Positions 24,393 through 34,200 of a stretch of 64,000 nt of DNA are shown here, one piece after another. Under the pieces are notes generated by a model that was given only the letters and a program-made list of their open reading frames with translations, had not been told where the DNA came from and made no database searches. The stretch's first letter is position 1. Each line of letters begins with the position of its first letter. The position numbers were made by a program, and so were the translations under genes. This DNA is from UBA6623 sp965238125. Its GTDB lineage: Bacteria > Acidobacteriota > Terriglobia > Bryobacterales > UBA6623. Where the stretch lies: positions 3,844,001 through 3,908,000 of the forward strand of contig OZ250179.1 in assembly GCA_965238125.1 (NCBI GenBank), written 5' to 3'.

Positions 24393-26264
24393 ATGCGTAC
24401 ACAAAGTTACTCGGCAGTGCTGATGATTTGCGCGCTGCTCGCGCTCCCGCTGACTGCCGCCGAATCCTCCGACTTCGCCCGCCCCAATCCGAAATTCTCC
24501 GTGCGCGTCGAAAAGAGCGTGCTCGTTCCAATGCGCGACGGCGTGCGGCTTTCGACCGACCTCTACTTCCCCGACAAGGCCGAAGGCCCGCTGCCTGTCG
24601 TGCTGATCCGCACGCCCTACAACAAAAAGGGCTTTCGCAACGACGATTCCGAAGCGCGCTTTTTTGCCGGTCAAGGCTTTGTCGTCGCGGTGCAGGATAA
24701 GCGTGGGCGCTATGAATCAGAGGGCCTGTACATCCTTTCGGGCGGCGACGGCCCCGACGGCTACGACACGGTCGACTGGCTCTCAAAGCAATCCTGGTCG
24801 AACGGCAAGGTCGGCACCTACGGCTGCTCTTATCTCGGTGATGTCCAGATCTTCCAAGCCCCCCAACGCCACCCGGCGCTGACGGCAATGATTCCCCAGG
24901 CCTCGGGCAGCTCGAACGGCTCGGCGGGCGGCCGCTATCGCTACTTCGCGGTCTTTAACGGAGGGGCCTTCGAGCTGGCCGCGGGGGCGGGGTGGTTTCT
25001 AAACGCTGGCAGCAAGGTCTTTTTCCAACGCCCCGATCATCTATCGGACGAAGACTTCGCCAAGCTGGCCGACTTCTTCGACCCGGCTCCCAAGAACCCG
25101 AAATACAACGAGCCGGAGCTTTGGTGGACGCTGCCGCTGATCGATTTGACCGACAAAGCCGGCACGCCCCCAACCGACTGGAAAGATGTTCTTGGCCGAG
25201 ATTTAACCGATCCCTGGTGGGACCAGTTCTACTATCTGACCGACGACGACAAGATCGACGTTCCGGCCTTGTTCACGAATTCCTGGTATGACTTCGGCCC
25301 CGGCGAGAGCCTGTTCCAGTTCGAGTTTTTTCAAAAGAACGCGCTCAGCGAGCGCGCCCGCGACAACCAGTTCATCATTCTCTCGCCGACGACGCACTGC
25401 CATTCCGAGGAAGCGACCGACGATACCCGCGCCGGCGACCGACGCCTGGGCGATGCGCGTTTCGACTATTGGAACATCTACGTAAGGTGGTTCGACTATT
25501 GGCTCAATGGCGTCGAGAACGGCGTGACGGAAATGCCGAAGGTCCAATACTACGTGATGGGCCGCGAGCAATGGCGCTCGGCCGACCGCTGGCCCGTCCC
25601 GGGAACCGAGTTTACGAAATACTACTTCCACAGTGACGGCAAGGCGAACAGCCGTGCCGGCACGGGAACCCTTTCGACCGAGGCGCCTGCCGATGAACCT
25701 GCCGACCGCTCCGTCTACGACCCCGCCACGCCGGTTCCTTCGCTGGGCGGGCCGATTTGCTGCACGAAAACGCCGACCTCGCCCGACGGGTCGTTCGATC
25801 AATCGGAAATCGAGATGCGGCACGACGTGCTGGTCTACACTACGCCGGTTCTTGAAGAGGGTGTCGAAGTCACCGGGCCGCTCGCGGTCGTGCTCTATGT
25901 GTCGTCCTCGGCGCGCGATACCGATTTCACGGCGAAGCTGGTTGATGTCTATCCCGACGGCCGCGCTTTCAATATTCAAGAGGGCATCTTGCGGGCTCGT
26001 TACCGCCAGGGCATCGACAAGAAGGTCTTCATGGAACCGGGCGAGGAGTACGAGGTCCGTGTCGACCTGCAGGCAACGAGCAATTACTTCCCGCCGGGGC
26101 ATCGGATTCGCGTTGAGGTATCGAGCAGCAATTTCCCCCGCTTTGACCGCAACCTCAATACCGGCGGCAATAACTGGGACGAGACGCGCGGCGTTGTCGC
26201 GACCAATTCCATCCACCACGCCGAGGGCCGCGCCTCGCATGTTCTGCTTCCGGTGGTCCCCTGA
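24393..26264 (+). CDS. secreted CocE/NonD-family hydrolase (X-Pro dipeptidyl-peptidase S15 type)
   Basis: This 623-residue exported alpha/beta hydrolase has a signal peptide (about 1-23). The S15/CocE catalytic domain includes VPMRDGVRLSTDLYFP, the oxyanion region RTPYNKK, and the nucleophile Ser146 in YGCSYLGD. A helical cap follows, then the C-terminal jelly-roll (EVTGPLAVVLYVSSSARDTDF ... RIRVEVSSSNFPRFDRN). Family members hydrolyse esters or acylated amines such as cocaine and glutaryl-7-ACA. The stop is 12 bp before the sodium symporter gene, so hydrolysis and import are probably coupled. Confidence 0.9.
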   Translation: MRTQSYSAVLMICALLALPLTAAESSDFARPNPKFSVRVEKSVLVPMRDGVRLSTDLYFPDKAEGPLPVVLIRTPYNKKGFRNDDSEARFFAGQGFVVAVQDKRGRYESEGLYILSGGDGPDGYDTVDWLSKQSWSNGKVGTYGCSYLGDVQIFQAPQRHPALTAMIPQASGSSNGSAGGRYRYFAVFNGGAFELAAGAGWFLNAGSKVFFQRPDHLSDEDFAKLADFFDPAPKNPKYNEPELWWTLPLIDLTDKAGTPPTDWKDVLGRDLTDPWWDQFYYLTDDDKIDVPALFTNSWYDFGPGESLFQFEFFQKNALSERARDNQFIILSPTTHCHSEEATDDTRAGDRRLGDARFDYWNIYVRWFDYWLNGVENGVTEMPKVQYYVMGREQWRSADRWPVPGTEFTKYYFHSDGKANSRAGTGTLSTEAPADEPADRSVYDPATPVPSLGGPICCTKTPTSPDGSFDQSEIEMRHDVLVYTTPVLEEGVEVTGPLAVVLYVSSSARDTDFTAKLVDVYPDGRAFNIQEGILRARYRQGIDKKVFMEPGEEYEVRVDLQATSNYFPPGHRIRVEVSSSNFPRFDRNLNTGGNNWDETRGVVATNSIHHAEGRASHVLLPVVP

Positions 26265-26276
26265 CCTGTAGGTCTC

Positions 26277-27860
26277 ATGTCATTTGTTGAGCAACTCGGG
26301 ACGCTGGATTTCTCGATCTTCATCGGGTACTTCGTGGTCGCGCTGGCAATCGGCTTTTGGGCGGGCCGCAAGAAGAAAAAAACCTCGCGCGATTTCTTCC
26401 TGACCTCGGGAACCCTCTCTTGGACGGTAATCGGCTTCTCGACGATCGGCGCGTCGCTGAGCACCGAGCAACTGGTCGGCGTCGTCGGTTTCGCCTATAC
26501 GCACGGCATGGCGGTGGCGAATTGGGAGTGGCTGAACTTCGTCGGTTACAGCCTGCTGATTTGGGTGTTTCTACCCATTTACGCCCGCAATCACATTGTC
26601 ACGATGCCGGAGTTTTTGGAGCTGCGCTACGGCCGGGGCGTGCGCAAGATGTACGCCGTAATCAGCGTATTGAGCTACGTTTTCATCAACTTGGCGGGCG
26701 TCATTTTCTCGGGGGCGTTTCTGCTCAACCAAATGCTTGGCGTCGATATGTGGGTAGGCACCTGGGGACTGACCATCCTGGCCGGCACGCTTACCGTTTA
26801 CGGCGGCATGAGTTCGGTTGCCTGGACGCAGGTTTTTCAATCGGCGTTGTTGATCGGCGGCGGGTTGCTGGTCTTTTTCTTCGGTTTGGCCGAAGTGCCC
26901 GGCGGTTTGGCCGAGATTGTGGGCGAGGGTCGCCGCGCGCATTTGATCTTGCCCGCCTCCGATCCCGAGCTGCCCTGGACAGCGATGGTTGTGTTGGCGC
27001 TTTCGACCGGCCCTTGGTATTTCTGCACCAACCAATACATCAACCAAAACTCCCTCGGCGCGAAGAACGAATGGCACGCGCGAATGGGCATTCTGCTCGC
27101 TTGCTTCTTGGGGCTTTTCACGGCGCTGGCCTATGTGTTTCCCGGCATGGTCGCCTACGCCATCGAGCCGAACCTGGCGAGCGGCGACGAGGCGCTGCCG
27201 TTTCTGCTGAAAACGGTGATCCCGACCGGCCTCAAGGGACTGATTCTGGCCGGGCTCTGCGGCGCGATCATGTCGACGATTCAGGCATTGATCAACTCGA
27301 GCGCGACGATTCTCACCGTGGATCTGTATGGCGAGCGAGCGGGCGTGAAAGTATCCGAGGAGCAGATGATCCGCTTCGGGCGCTGGGCGGGCGTGGCGAT
27401 CTTGATTGTCGGAGCGGTTTGGGCGCCGGTCGTGGCGAGTTTCGGCAGCATCTTCGCCTATTTCCAGGAATGCTGGTTTTTGATCGCGGCTCCGATCATG
27501 GTGATTTTCCTGCTGGCCGTGTTTTGGGGGCGCGCGACGAACGCCGCGGCGGCGTGGACGCTGGGGTTGTGCTTCCCGATGTTCATTCTGCCCTACTTGT
27601 TGCGGATTTTCGAAGTCGAGATGAACACCTTCAACATCGCGGGCGTGGTCTTCGTGCTTTCGCTGCTGTTCATGGTGCTGGTGAGCCGTTGGACCGAGGC
27701 GCCCGACCCGGCTAAGATCGCAAGCGTGATGTGGCGGCGATCGACACTCGATCTGCCGCGAGACATCTTGGCGGCGGGATATCCGGTCTACCGCTGGGTC
27801 AGCATTTGGTGGGTGATTACGATCGCGATTTTCGTGGGCCTCTACATTAAGTATTGGTAG
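26277..27860 (+). CDS. sodium:solute symporter (SSS family)
   Basis: This 527-residue integral membrane protein has about 13 hydrophobic segments and typical SSS signatures: FIGYFVVALAIGFWAGRK at the N-terminus, STEQLVGVVGFAYTHG, GLTILAGTLTVYGGMSSVAWTQVFQ, LILAGLCGAIMSTIQALINSSATILTVDLY. It would import a sugar, carboxylate or similar solute with Na+. Its position between the secreted hydrolase and the enolase-superfamily enzyme, with 4-bp spacing to the latter, indicates that its substrate feeds that pathway. Confidence 0.93.
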   Translation: MSFVEQLGTLDFSIFIGYFVVALAIGFWAGRKKKKTSRDFFLTSGTLSWTVIGFSTIGASLSTEQLVGVVGFAYTHGMAVANWEWLNFVGYSLLIWVFLPIYARNHIVTMPEFLELRYGRGVRKMYAVISVLSYVFINLAGVIFSGAFLLNQMLGVDMWVGTWGLTILAGTLTVYGGMSSVAWTQVFQSALLIGGGLLVFFFGLAEVPGGLAEIVGEGRRAHLILPASDPELPWTAMVVLALSTGPWYFCTNQYINQNSLGAKNEWHARMGILLACFLGLFTALAYVFPGMVAYAIEPNLASGDEALPFLLKTVIPTGLKGLILAGLCGAIMSTIQALINSSATILTVDLYGERAGVKVSEEQMIRFGRWAGVAILIVGAVWAPVVASFGSIFAYFQECWFLIAAPIMVIFLLAVFWGRATNAAAAWTLGLCFPMFILPYLLRIFEVEMNTFNIAGVVFVLSLLFMVLVSRWTEAPDPAKIASVMWRRSTLDLPRDILAAGYPVYRWVSIWWVITIAIFVGLYIKYW

Positions 27861-27864
27861 GGCG

Positions 27865-29436
27865 ATGCTCGACGCCATGAACGCCATGAACTTAAATCTT
27901 GACGACGTTCGCGACTTCGACGCCATGCTGAAGCGCCGCTGTGGGCTCTATCGCGAAAAGCTCGCCGATTGGCTCGCGCCGCACAAACTGACGCTCGCCG
28001 AAGCCCGTGTCCATCGGGTATTGGTCCCCATGGTCGGCGTCTATACCCCCGGCTGGATGGCGCTGCCGGCGGTTTCCTGGGAATTCGTCGAACTCGTCAC
28101 CAACGAGGGCCTGGTCGGCACCGGCGAGTGGTCGGTCGATATCGAAGACTCAACCCGCGCCGCCGTCGACGAGCTGCGAGCCACCCCCGGCATCAACCTG
28201 CTTGGCCCGCGTTTCGAAGAGCCGCTCTTCATGGCCTGGTGGGACTTGGTCGGCCAAGTGCTCGGCAAACCTTTGCACCAACTTTGGGCCGAGCTTTTCG
28301 AGGCCGACTTCACCCCGCCCGACCGCGTTCCCATGGCCGCTTACACCTGGCAGCGCTTTGCCGACGACCAGGGCCGCGACGCGATCACGTATGAAAACTG
28401 GCCCGATTTCGCCGCCGCCCGCGCCCGCGAAGGCTTCCCGGCCGTCAAGGTCTCGATGACGGCCTATCAACCCGATGATCACATTGACTTGATCCACCGG
28501 ATTCGCGAGGCCGTCGGCCCAGAGACCGCGATTCGCATCGACGCCCACGGAACCTGGAACTACCAGGAAGCTCGGCGTATTTTGCGCGCCGTGGAAGATT
28601 GCAAGTTGGAGTACGCCGAGCAGCCGGTGAATTCGCTGCTGCCGCAAAGATTCTACCCGCAAGGGGAATCGGCGCCGGTCCGCGATCCGCATCAAGGTGG
28701 GTTCCAGGAGGAATACTACTACCGCAAGATGACCGATTTGCGGCATCTGCAATCGACGCCGCTTTCCTGCCACTGGTGGCCGCCGATCGTGCATCCGCCC
28801 GGGGCCTCGGTGATGTCGAACCAATGGGAACCGAACTGGTATCTACTCGAGCGCTACGAGGGCGCCGACGTTTCGGTCCCGGACTTTAATCTGGGGCTGT
28901 TCGGGTTGTGGCGTTTCGGGCAGCTGGTGAAGTTCATGGGATTGCACATCACCGTGCACAGCAATTTCGAGATGTGCCTGCAATTGGCTTTTCGCTCGGC
29001 AATGGTTTCGGCCCTGCTCTACGAACAGTCGCGCGTGGGGATTTATCTCGGATCCACGCCGCGCCCCTGCCACCCGATCGACAATGAAACGATTCATGTG
29101 AGCGACGATGTGATCGAGGGCGGGCAATTTGATTGGACCGGCGGGCATTGCAACCTGTCGCCCAAACCCGGGCACGGTTTGCGGCTTGATCCCGAGCGTG
29201 TCGAGAAGTATCGCTACTCCGAGCAAGCCGCGCAAAGGCATCGCGAGTTTTCGAAGAAGATCTACGCGAATTACCTGCTCGACCGTCCGCGTCGGACGAA
29301 CCAAGCCGGGTGGCCCAAGGCCGAGCCGGGCGAGACCTTCGACCGCCACACCTGGCCCTACCAGGTGGTGCATATTTTGGGGTCGGAACCCGAGCAAGAT
29401 GTGGACGTGGAATTGAAGGGCGAGAATTTTTGGTGA
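27865..29436 (+). CDS. enolase-superfamily dehydratase, glucarate-dehydratase-like subgroup
   Basis: This 523-residue protein is longer than the usual ~440. N-terminal capping residues extend to about 140. The barrel carries FPAVKVSM (catalytic Lys), the metal ligands Asp in RIDAHGTWN and Glu in LEYAEQPV, and TVHSNFEMCLQLA, whose His corresponds to the catalytic His of glucarate dehydratase. An insertion containing HWWPPIVHPPGASVMSNQW is unusual. It probably abstracts a proton next to a carboxylate and eliminates water from a sugar acid. It lies between the symporter and an SDR. Confidence 0.82.
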   Translation: MLDAMNAMNLNLDDVRDFDAMLKRRCGLYREKLADWLAPHKLTLAEARVHRVLVPMVGVYTPGWMALPAVSWEFVELVTNEGLVGTGEWSVDIEDSTRAAVDELRATPGINLLGPRFEEPLFMAWWDLVGQVLGKPLHQLWAELFEADFTPPDRVPMAAYTWQRFADDQGRDAITYENWPDFAAARAREGFPAVKVSMTAYQPDDHIDLIHRIREAVGPETAIRIDAHGTWNYQEARRILRAVEDCKLEYAEQPVNSLLPQRFYPQGESAPVRDPHQGGFQEEYYYRKMTDLRHLQSTPLSCHWWPPIVHPPGASVMSNQWEPNWYLLERYEGADVSVPDFNLGLFGLWRFGQLVKFMGLHITVHSNFEMCLQLAFRSAMVSALLYEQSRVGIYLGSTPRPCHPIDNETIHVSDDVIEGGQFDWTGGHCNLSPKPGHGLRLDPERVEKYRYSEQAAQRHREFSKKIYANYLLDRPRRTNQAGWPKAEPGETFDRHTWPYQVVHILGSEPEQDVDVELKGENFW

Positions 29437-29460
29437 TACCGCGAACCAAGGCAAGAGGTT

Positions 29461-29568
29461 GCAGCCGCGAAGCGGCGACCGGAATATAGCCTAGGGTGGA
29501 GCCGGCAGGCGGAACCCTAGGTAACGCCCCCAACCCAGGCGAACCCTGAAAGGGTGGAAGGAACACCC
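29461..29568 (+). repeat. outer intergenic repeat, copy a (diverged)
   Basis: The series gcagccgcgaagcggcg, cctagggtggagcc, ggcggaaccctaggta and ccctgaaagggtgg matches the repeat found eight more times downstream. This copy is the most diverged and lacks the distal part. It fills the gap between the dehydratase and the SDR gene. Confidence 0.8.
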
Positions 29569-29631
29569 GCACGAAACGATTCCGCCGGCCCGTCGCGGCC
29601 ATTAGCCCAACGCAACAGCACAGGAGCAACC

Positions 29632-30408
29632 ATGGCAACAGAAAAGAAAGTCGCCCTCATCAGCGGGGGCGCGGGAGACCTGGGATTCGCTTCGGCCGTC
29701 AAGATGGTCGACATGGGCTATGACATCGCTCTACTCGACTGCAAGAGCGCCGAGGAAGCCGCCCCGCGCATCAAGCAACTCGAAGACCAAGGCGCCAAGG
29801 CCCTCTATCTCGAGGGCGATGTCGCCGACCGCGAATCGGTCAAGAACGCCTGCGACCGATTATGGGACGATTTCGGCCGGCTCGACGTCGCCATGTGCAA
29901 CGCCGGTATCAGTATGAACGTTCCCTTTCTCGAATACACCGTCGAGCAATGGGACCAACACATGGACGTCAACCTCACCGGCTATTTCCACGTCAGCCAA
30001 GAAGTCGGGCAACGCTGGGTGGCCTCCGGGCACAAAGGCAAGATGGTCTTCACCGGCTCGTGGGTGCAGGATGTTCCTTACAAACTGATCGCACCCTATT
30101 GCGTCTCGAAGGCCGGCGTCTGGATGCTCTGCCGTTGCGTGGCGCTCGAACTCGCGCCCTACGGCATCACGGTCAACGCCGTCGCGCCGGGCATCGTCGA
30201 CGCCGGGCTGACGGCGCGCGAGTTGGAAGAATTCCCTGAATTTCGCGAGGAATTCATGAACCTGATTCCGCTGGGTCGGATTCAAACCGCTGAAGACGTC
30301 GCCGAGGTGGTGGGCTTCCTGATCTCTCCCGCCGCCGACTACCTGACCGGCGCCTGTATCATGGCCGACGGCGGCTGCATGGTCGGCTGCGGCTCGGCTT
30401 CGAAGTAG
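29632..30408 (+). CDS. short-chain dehydrogenase/reductase
   Basis: This 258-residue classical SDR has the cofactor loop SGGAGDLGFA (11-20), the NAG motif at 90-92, and the catalytic Ser143, Tyr156 and Lys160 (YCVSK). The closing LTGACIMADGG is typical. The ATG at 29632 follows an AGGAG site; the longer frame from 29554 has no ribosome site. It likely oxidises a sugar or sugar acid within this catabolic cluster. The Asp after the second strand (LLDCKS) favours NAD over NADP. Confidence 0.93.
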   Translation: MATEKKVALISGGAGDLGFASAVKMVDMGYDIALLDCKSAEEAAPRIKQLEDQGAKALYLEGDVADRESVKNACDRLWDDFGRLDVAMCNAGISMNVPFLEYTVEQWDQHMDVNLTGYFHVSQEVGQRWVASGHKGKMVFTGSWVQDVPYKLIAPYCVSKAGVWMLCRCVALELAPYGITVNAVAPGIVDAGLTARELEEFPEFREEFMNLIPLGRIQTAEDVAEVVGFLISPAADYLTGACIMADGGCMVGCGSASK

Positions 30409-30441
30409 ACGTTTCGCGTAAGCAGGAAATTTGGAAATACC

Positions 30442-31386
30442 ATGACGGCCTCTTCATCTCCACTGGAAATCGACGGCGTGGTGCCGGTTCTGCCCGCGCC
30501 GTTTACGCCCGACGAAGACCTCGACCTAGGCTCCATCCCAAAGCTGATCGACTTCGCGATCGACTCGGACTGCGCGGCTGTTTGCTTGCCGGCCTATTCG
30601 ACCGAGTTCTACAAGCTCGACATGGAGGAGCGTTACGCCCTGGTCGGCGCGGCGGTCGAGGCCTCGGGGGGGCGTATTCCCGTCATCGGCCAATCGAACC
30701 ACGTCTCCTCGAAGCTTGCCGCCGAAATCGCGAAAAAGAACGAAGCTCTCGGCGTCGATGCGATTTCGGTCGCCATCCCGCGGCTGTTCGCGATTTCCGA
30801 CGACGACATCTTCGCCTTTCTCGGCAAGGTGATGGAGGCCGTGTCGCTGCCGGTGCTGGTGCAGGATTTCAACCCCGGCGGGATGACGGTAAGCCCCGCG
30901 TTCGTCAAACGGCTCGCCGACGCCTATCCGACTTTCCGTTTCCTGAAACTCGAAGAGCCCTTGATGGCCCCGAAGGTCGAGCAGATCCGCGAGGCAACCA
31001 ACGGATCGATCGGCATCCTCGAAGGCTGGGGCGGGATGTATCTGCTCGAGAATATTCCGGCCGGGGTTTGCGGCGCGATGCCCGGAATGGGCCTGGCCGA
31101 TTTGCTGCAAGGGGCTTACCGGCTGGCCAAGGACGGAGAGAGCGAAGCGGCGATGGACCTGTTCGAGCAAATTCTGCCCCATATCGTTTTCAGCTTGCAG
31201 AATCTCGAACTGTTCCTGTACATGGATAAGGACCTGCTCGTACGCCGCAACCTGCTCACCCACTCGACGGTGCGCGCTGCCACCTTGACGCCCGATGAGG
31301 GCACCCTGCGGCACGCCGACTGGTTGACCGAACGCGTGCTACGAAGCATCGAGAGATTCCGGGCCCAACGCGCTTCGTCGACCTGA
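30442..31386 (+). CDS. dihydrodipicolinate synthase-family aldolase/dehydratase
   Basis: This 314-residue TIM-barrel protein has the Schiff-base Lys169 in FRFLKLEEP and an N-terminal VVPVLPAPFTPDEDLD. The usual YNxP tyrosine loop of true DapA is replaced by VQDFNPGG (140-147). Loops beginning Q-D occur in 2-keto-3-deoxy sugar acid dehydratases of this superfamily. It is therefore more likely to act on a 2-keto-3-deoxy acid produced by the neighbouring dehydratase than in lysine synthesis. It lies 33 bp after the SDR, within the same unit. Confidence 0.87.
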   Translation: MTASSSPLEIDGVVPVLPAPFTPDEDLDLGSIPKLIDFAIDSDCAAVCLPAYSTEFYKLDMEERYALVGAAVEASGGRIPVIGQSNHVSSKLAAEIAKKNEALGVDAISVAIPRLFAISDDDIFAFLGKVMEAVSLPVLVQDFNPGGMTVSPAFVKRLADAYPTFRFLKLEEPLMAPKVEQIREATNGSIGILEGWGGMYLLENIPAGVCGAMPGMGLADLLQGAYRLAKDGESEAAMDLFEQILPHIVFSLQNLELFLYMDKDLLVRRNLLTHSTVRAATLTPDEGTLRHADWLTERVLRSIERFRAQRASST

Positions 31387-31398
31387 TCCCACACCTCG

Positions 31399-33213
31399 AT
31401 GAGCACTTCACGCAAAGGCCGGCCGCGCAAGAGAAAGCCGAGCCGCCCCGCGTCGTCGGCCGGCAAGGAGCAAGCGCCCCCGCTACCAGAAGAAGCGGGC
31501 GGCCGCCGGACGCGGGCGGTTGTCGTAGGGGCCGCGGTGGTCGTCCTCGCAGCGGCGGTCTATTTCCTTCGTGACGCCGGAGAGCCCGCCGCGCCGGGCA
31601 AACAGCCCCCCCTTGCCGAGCGCGGCCGCATTCGCTTCGAGAACCGCCAAGCGACCTCCGGGATCGATTTCGTCCTCAACAACGGCACAACCGACGACAA
31701 GCCCGTCATCGACTCGACGCTGGGCGGCGTGGCGGTTTTCGACTACAACAACGACGGCCGTCTCGACGTTTTTTTCACAAACGGGGCGCACATCCCGAGC
31801 CTCAAGAAGACCAACTCGTCCTTTTACAACCGCCTCTATGAAAACCAAGGCGGCGGCACATTCGCCGATGTCACCGAGGCCGCGGGCCTCGCGGGCTCTG
31901 GCTACAGCATGGGCGCGGCGGTGGGCGACTACGACAACGACGGCTGGAGCGACCTCTACGTCACCGGGGTCAACGTCAACGCGCTCTATCGCAACACCGG
32001 GAAGGACGCTTTCACGGACGTGACCGCTCAAGCCGGTGTCACGGGGCACTTTGTGTCGGGCCGCAAGCCCTGGTCGGTCGCCTCGGCCTGGGTCGACTAC
32101 GACAGCGACGGGCGCCTCGACCTGTTCGTGGTGAATTACCTCGACTGGTCGTTCGCGAAGAACCAACTGTGCGGCGACCCGGGTAAGCGGCTTTCCTGCT
32201 CGCCGGCTCTCTACGACGGGTTGCCGAATATGCTTTACCGCAACAACGGCGACGGGACGTTTGTCGATGTGAGTGCCGCCGCGGGCATCGCCGCCCACAT
32301 CGGCAAGGGCATGAGCGCCGCCGTCGCCGATTACAACGACGACGGTCGGCCCGACATTTTCGTCACCAACGACAGCGAGCGCAACTTTCTTTTCCGTAAC
32401 GTCGACGGCAAGCGCTTCGAGGAAGTCGCCGTCGAGGCGGCTGTGGCCTTCACCGAAGACGGCATTCCGGTGTCGAGCATGGGGCTGGACTTTCGTGACC
32501 TCGACAACGACGGCCGTCCCGACGTGACGATCACGGCGCTGACCAATGAAACCTATCCGCTGTTCGTGAATGAAGGCGAAGGGTTGTTCGTCGACGCGAC
32601 CTATAGCGCTCAGATCGGCCTCAGCTCCAATACGATGAGTGGCTGGGGGAACGGCGTTTTCGACTTCGACGGCGACGGCTGGAAAGACATTTTCACGGCG
32701 AACTCGCACGTCAGCGAGAACCTGGAGCTATACCGCGAACAGAGGTACAAGCTTCCCAACGCCGTATTTCAGAACCGCAGCGACGGCACGTTCGAGCATG
32801 TCGGCGGGGACGCGGGTCTCGAAGCCGCCGCGGCCCATCGCGGCGCGGCCTTCGGCGACTTGGACGGCGATGGGCGGATCGATGTCGTCGTGTCGGCGAT
32901 CGCCGAGCCGGCGGAGATTCTCTACAACGTCTCCGAGCCCGCGCGGCCCTGGATTCTGTTGCGCCTGGTCGGGACGAAAAGCAACCGCGACGGAATCGGC
33001 ACGCAAATCAAGCTGACGACGGAATCGGGGGCCGTGCAGTATAACCACGCGACAACGGCGGTGGGTTACGCCGGAGCGTCGGATAAGAGGGTCCACTTCG
33101 GCCTGGGAGACGACGAGCGCATTCGAGAAATCGAACTACGTTGGGCCGGCGGCGAAGTGCAAGTCTTCGAAGACATCGCCGTCGACCAGGTCCTCGAAAT
33201 CCGCGAACCATGA
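31399..33213 (+). CDS. CRTAC1-like FG-GAP/ASPIC-UnbV repeat protein
   Basis: This 604-residue protein has one N-terminal membrane anchor (about 35-55, VVVGAAVVVLAAAVYF) after a basic leader. It then carries several FG-GAP/VCBS-type beta-propeller repeats, each with a Ca-binding DxNxDGxxD loop (DYNNDGRLDVFF, DYDNDGWSDLYV, DYDSDGRLDLFV, DYNDDGRPDIFV, DFDGDGWKDIFT, DLDGDGRIDVVV). The C-terminal ~90 residues form an ASPIC/UnbV domain (YAGASDKRVHFGLGDDERI). Such proteins are abundant in Acidobacteria and Planctomycetes and are thought to bind surface glycans; no enzyme activity is established. It begins 12 bp after the lyase gene. Confidence 0.93.
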   Translation: MSTSRKGRPRKRKPSRPASSAGKEQAPPLPEEAGGRRTRAVVVGAAVVVLAAAVYFLRDAGEPAAPGKQPPLAERGRIRFENRQATSGIDFVLNNGTTDDKPVIDSTLGGVAVFDYNNDGRLDVFFTNGAHIPSLKKTNSSFYNRLYENQGGGTFADVTEAAGLAGSGYSMGAAVGDYDNDGWSDLYVTGVNVNALYRNTGKDAFTDVTAQAGVTGHFVSGRKPWSVASAWVDYDSDGRLDLFVVNYLDWSFAKNQLCGDPGKRLSCSPALYDGLPNMLYRNNGDGTFVDVSAAAGIAAHIGKGMSAAVADYNDDGRPDIFVTNDSERNFLFRNVDGKRFEEVAVEAAVAFTEDGIPVSSMGLDFRDLDNDGRPDVTITALTNETYPLFVNEGEGLFVDATYSAQIGLSSNTMSGWGNGVFDFDGDGWKDIFTANSHVSENLELYREQRYKLPNAVFQNRSDGTFEHVGGDAGLEAAAAHRGAAFGDLDGDGRIDVVVSAIAEPAEILYNVSEPARPWILLRLVGTKSNRDGIGTQIKLTTESGAVQYNHATTAVGYAGASDKRVHFGLGDDERIREIELRWAGGEVQVFEDIAVDQVLEIREP

Positions 33214-33242
33214 GGCTTGGCAGTGACCGGCACTCGTTCGCG

Positions 33243-33280
33243 GCTGGGGCGGGCAGGCCTGGAGACCTGCCCGCCTCAGC
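33243..33280. terminator. strong hairpin between convergent genes
   Basis: A 10-bp GC stem (ggcgggcagg at 33248-33257 with cctgcccgcc at 33266-33275), extended by GCTG/CAGC, encloses an 8-nt loop between the convergent CRTAC1 and thiD genes. It is well placed to end transcription from the left-hand operon. Confidence 0.6.
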
Positions 33281-33330
33281 CGCGAAAACCTTAGGAATCA
33301 CCACACGCATCCCCAAAACTCCGCCCCAAC

Positions 33331-34113
33331 TCAACCCGTCTCCACCCCATGCCGCAACGGCCCGGCCCCCTGCCCTAACCCCGGAGCCTCCGCAATCGCC
33401 CTCGTGACATAGCTTTTCGCCGACCCGACCGCGTCGACCATCGAACTTCCCCTGGCCAACTCAGCCGTAATCGCCGCCGAGTAGGTACAGCCGGTGCCGT
33501 GGGTGTGACGCGAAGCCACCCGCGTCGCCAAAAATCGCTCGACCCGCCCCTCCCAGAAAAGCACGTCGGTCGGTTCCCCGGAAAGGTGTCCGCCCTTCAC
33601 CAACACGCCCTTCGGCCCGTGCTCGGCGATCCGTCGCGCGGCGGTTCCCATCTGCTCGACACTCTCCACCGGCATGCCCGCCAGCTCCCGCGCCTCGTCG
33701 AGATTAGGGGTGACCAGCACCGCCCGCGGCAACAAGTCCTCCACGAAAACCCCGCGAGCGTCGGCGGCAAGCAACCGCCTGCCCTGCGTACTGACCATCA
33801 CCGGATCAACGACGAGCGGCACGCCGGTATCGCGGGCCCACTCCGCGACGACCTCCACGATCTCGCGAGTCCCCAAAGCCCCCGTCTTCGCCGCTTGCGG
33901 AGGAATGTCAACCGTCACCGCGTCGAGCTGCGCTTCGACGAGTTCAGCCGACACCGGTTCGACCGAGCGTACCTCGACCGTATTCTGAACCGTCAGCAGA
34001 GTGACCACCGACATCCCATAAACGTCGAAAGCCTGGAAGGTCTTCAGATCGGCTTGCAGGCCCGCCCCGCCCGACGGATCGGAGCCGGCAATGGTCAGCG
34101 CCGCAGGTTGCAT
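33331..34113 (-). CDS. thiD: hydroxymethylpyrimidine/phosphomethylpyrimidine kinase
   Basis: This 260-residue ribokinase-fold kinase phosphorylates HMP and HMP-P for thiamine synthesis. The N-terminal TIAGSDPSGGAGLQADLKTF is the family signature. VVDPVMVSTQG, TPNLDEA, VLVKGGH and the anion hole HTHGTGCTYSAAI follow. The start is placed at ATG 34113, where the conserved sequence begins; a TTG at 34143 would add ten residues. No TPP riboswitch is evident upstream, where an intergenic repeat lies instead. Confidence 0.94.
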   Translation of the reverse strand: MQPAALTIAGSDPSGGAGLQADLKTFQAFDVYGMSVVTLLTVQNTVEVRSVEPVSAELVEAQLDAVTVDIPPQAAKTGALGTREIVEVVAEWARDTGVPLVVDPVMVSTQGRRLLAADARGVFVEDLLPRAVLVTPNLDEARELAGMPVESVEQMGTAARRIAEHGPKGVLVKGGHLSGEPTDVLFWEGRVERFLATRVASRHTHGTGCTYSAAITAELARGSSMVDAVGSAKSYVTRAIAEAPGLGQGAGPLRHGVETG

Positions 34114-34200
34114 GGAAGTTTCGCGAAAGAAGAACGACGTCAAGCCTCTTCCAAAAATAGCGTCGCGAATGCATGAGCAGCTGACGAGACTGCAAACGCC

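Noticed and set aside
26357..27926. Long frames of about 450 codons on both strands over the symporter gene
   Set aside because: They are shadows of a GC-rich membrane protein gene; the +1 frame at 26277 gives a full SSS transporter.
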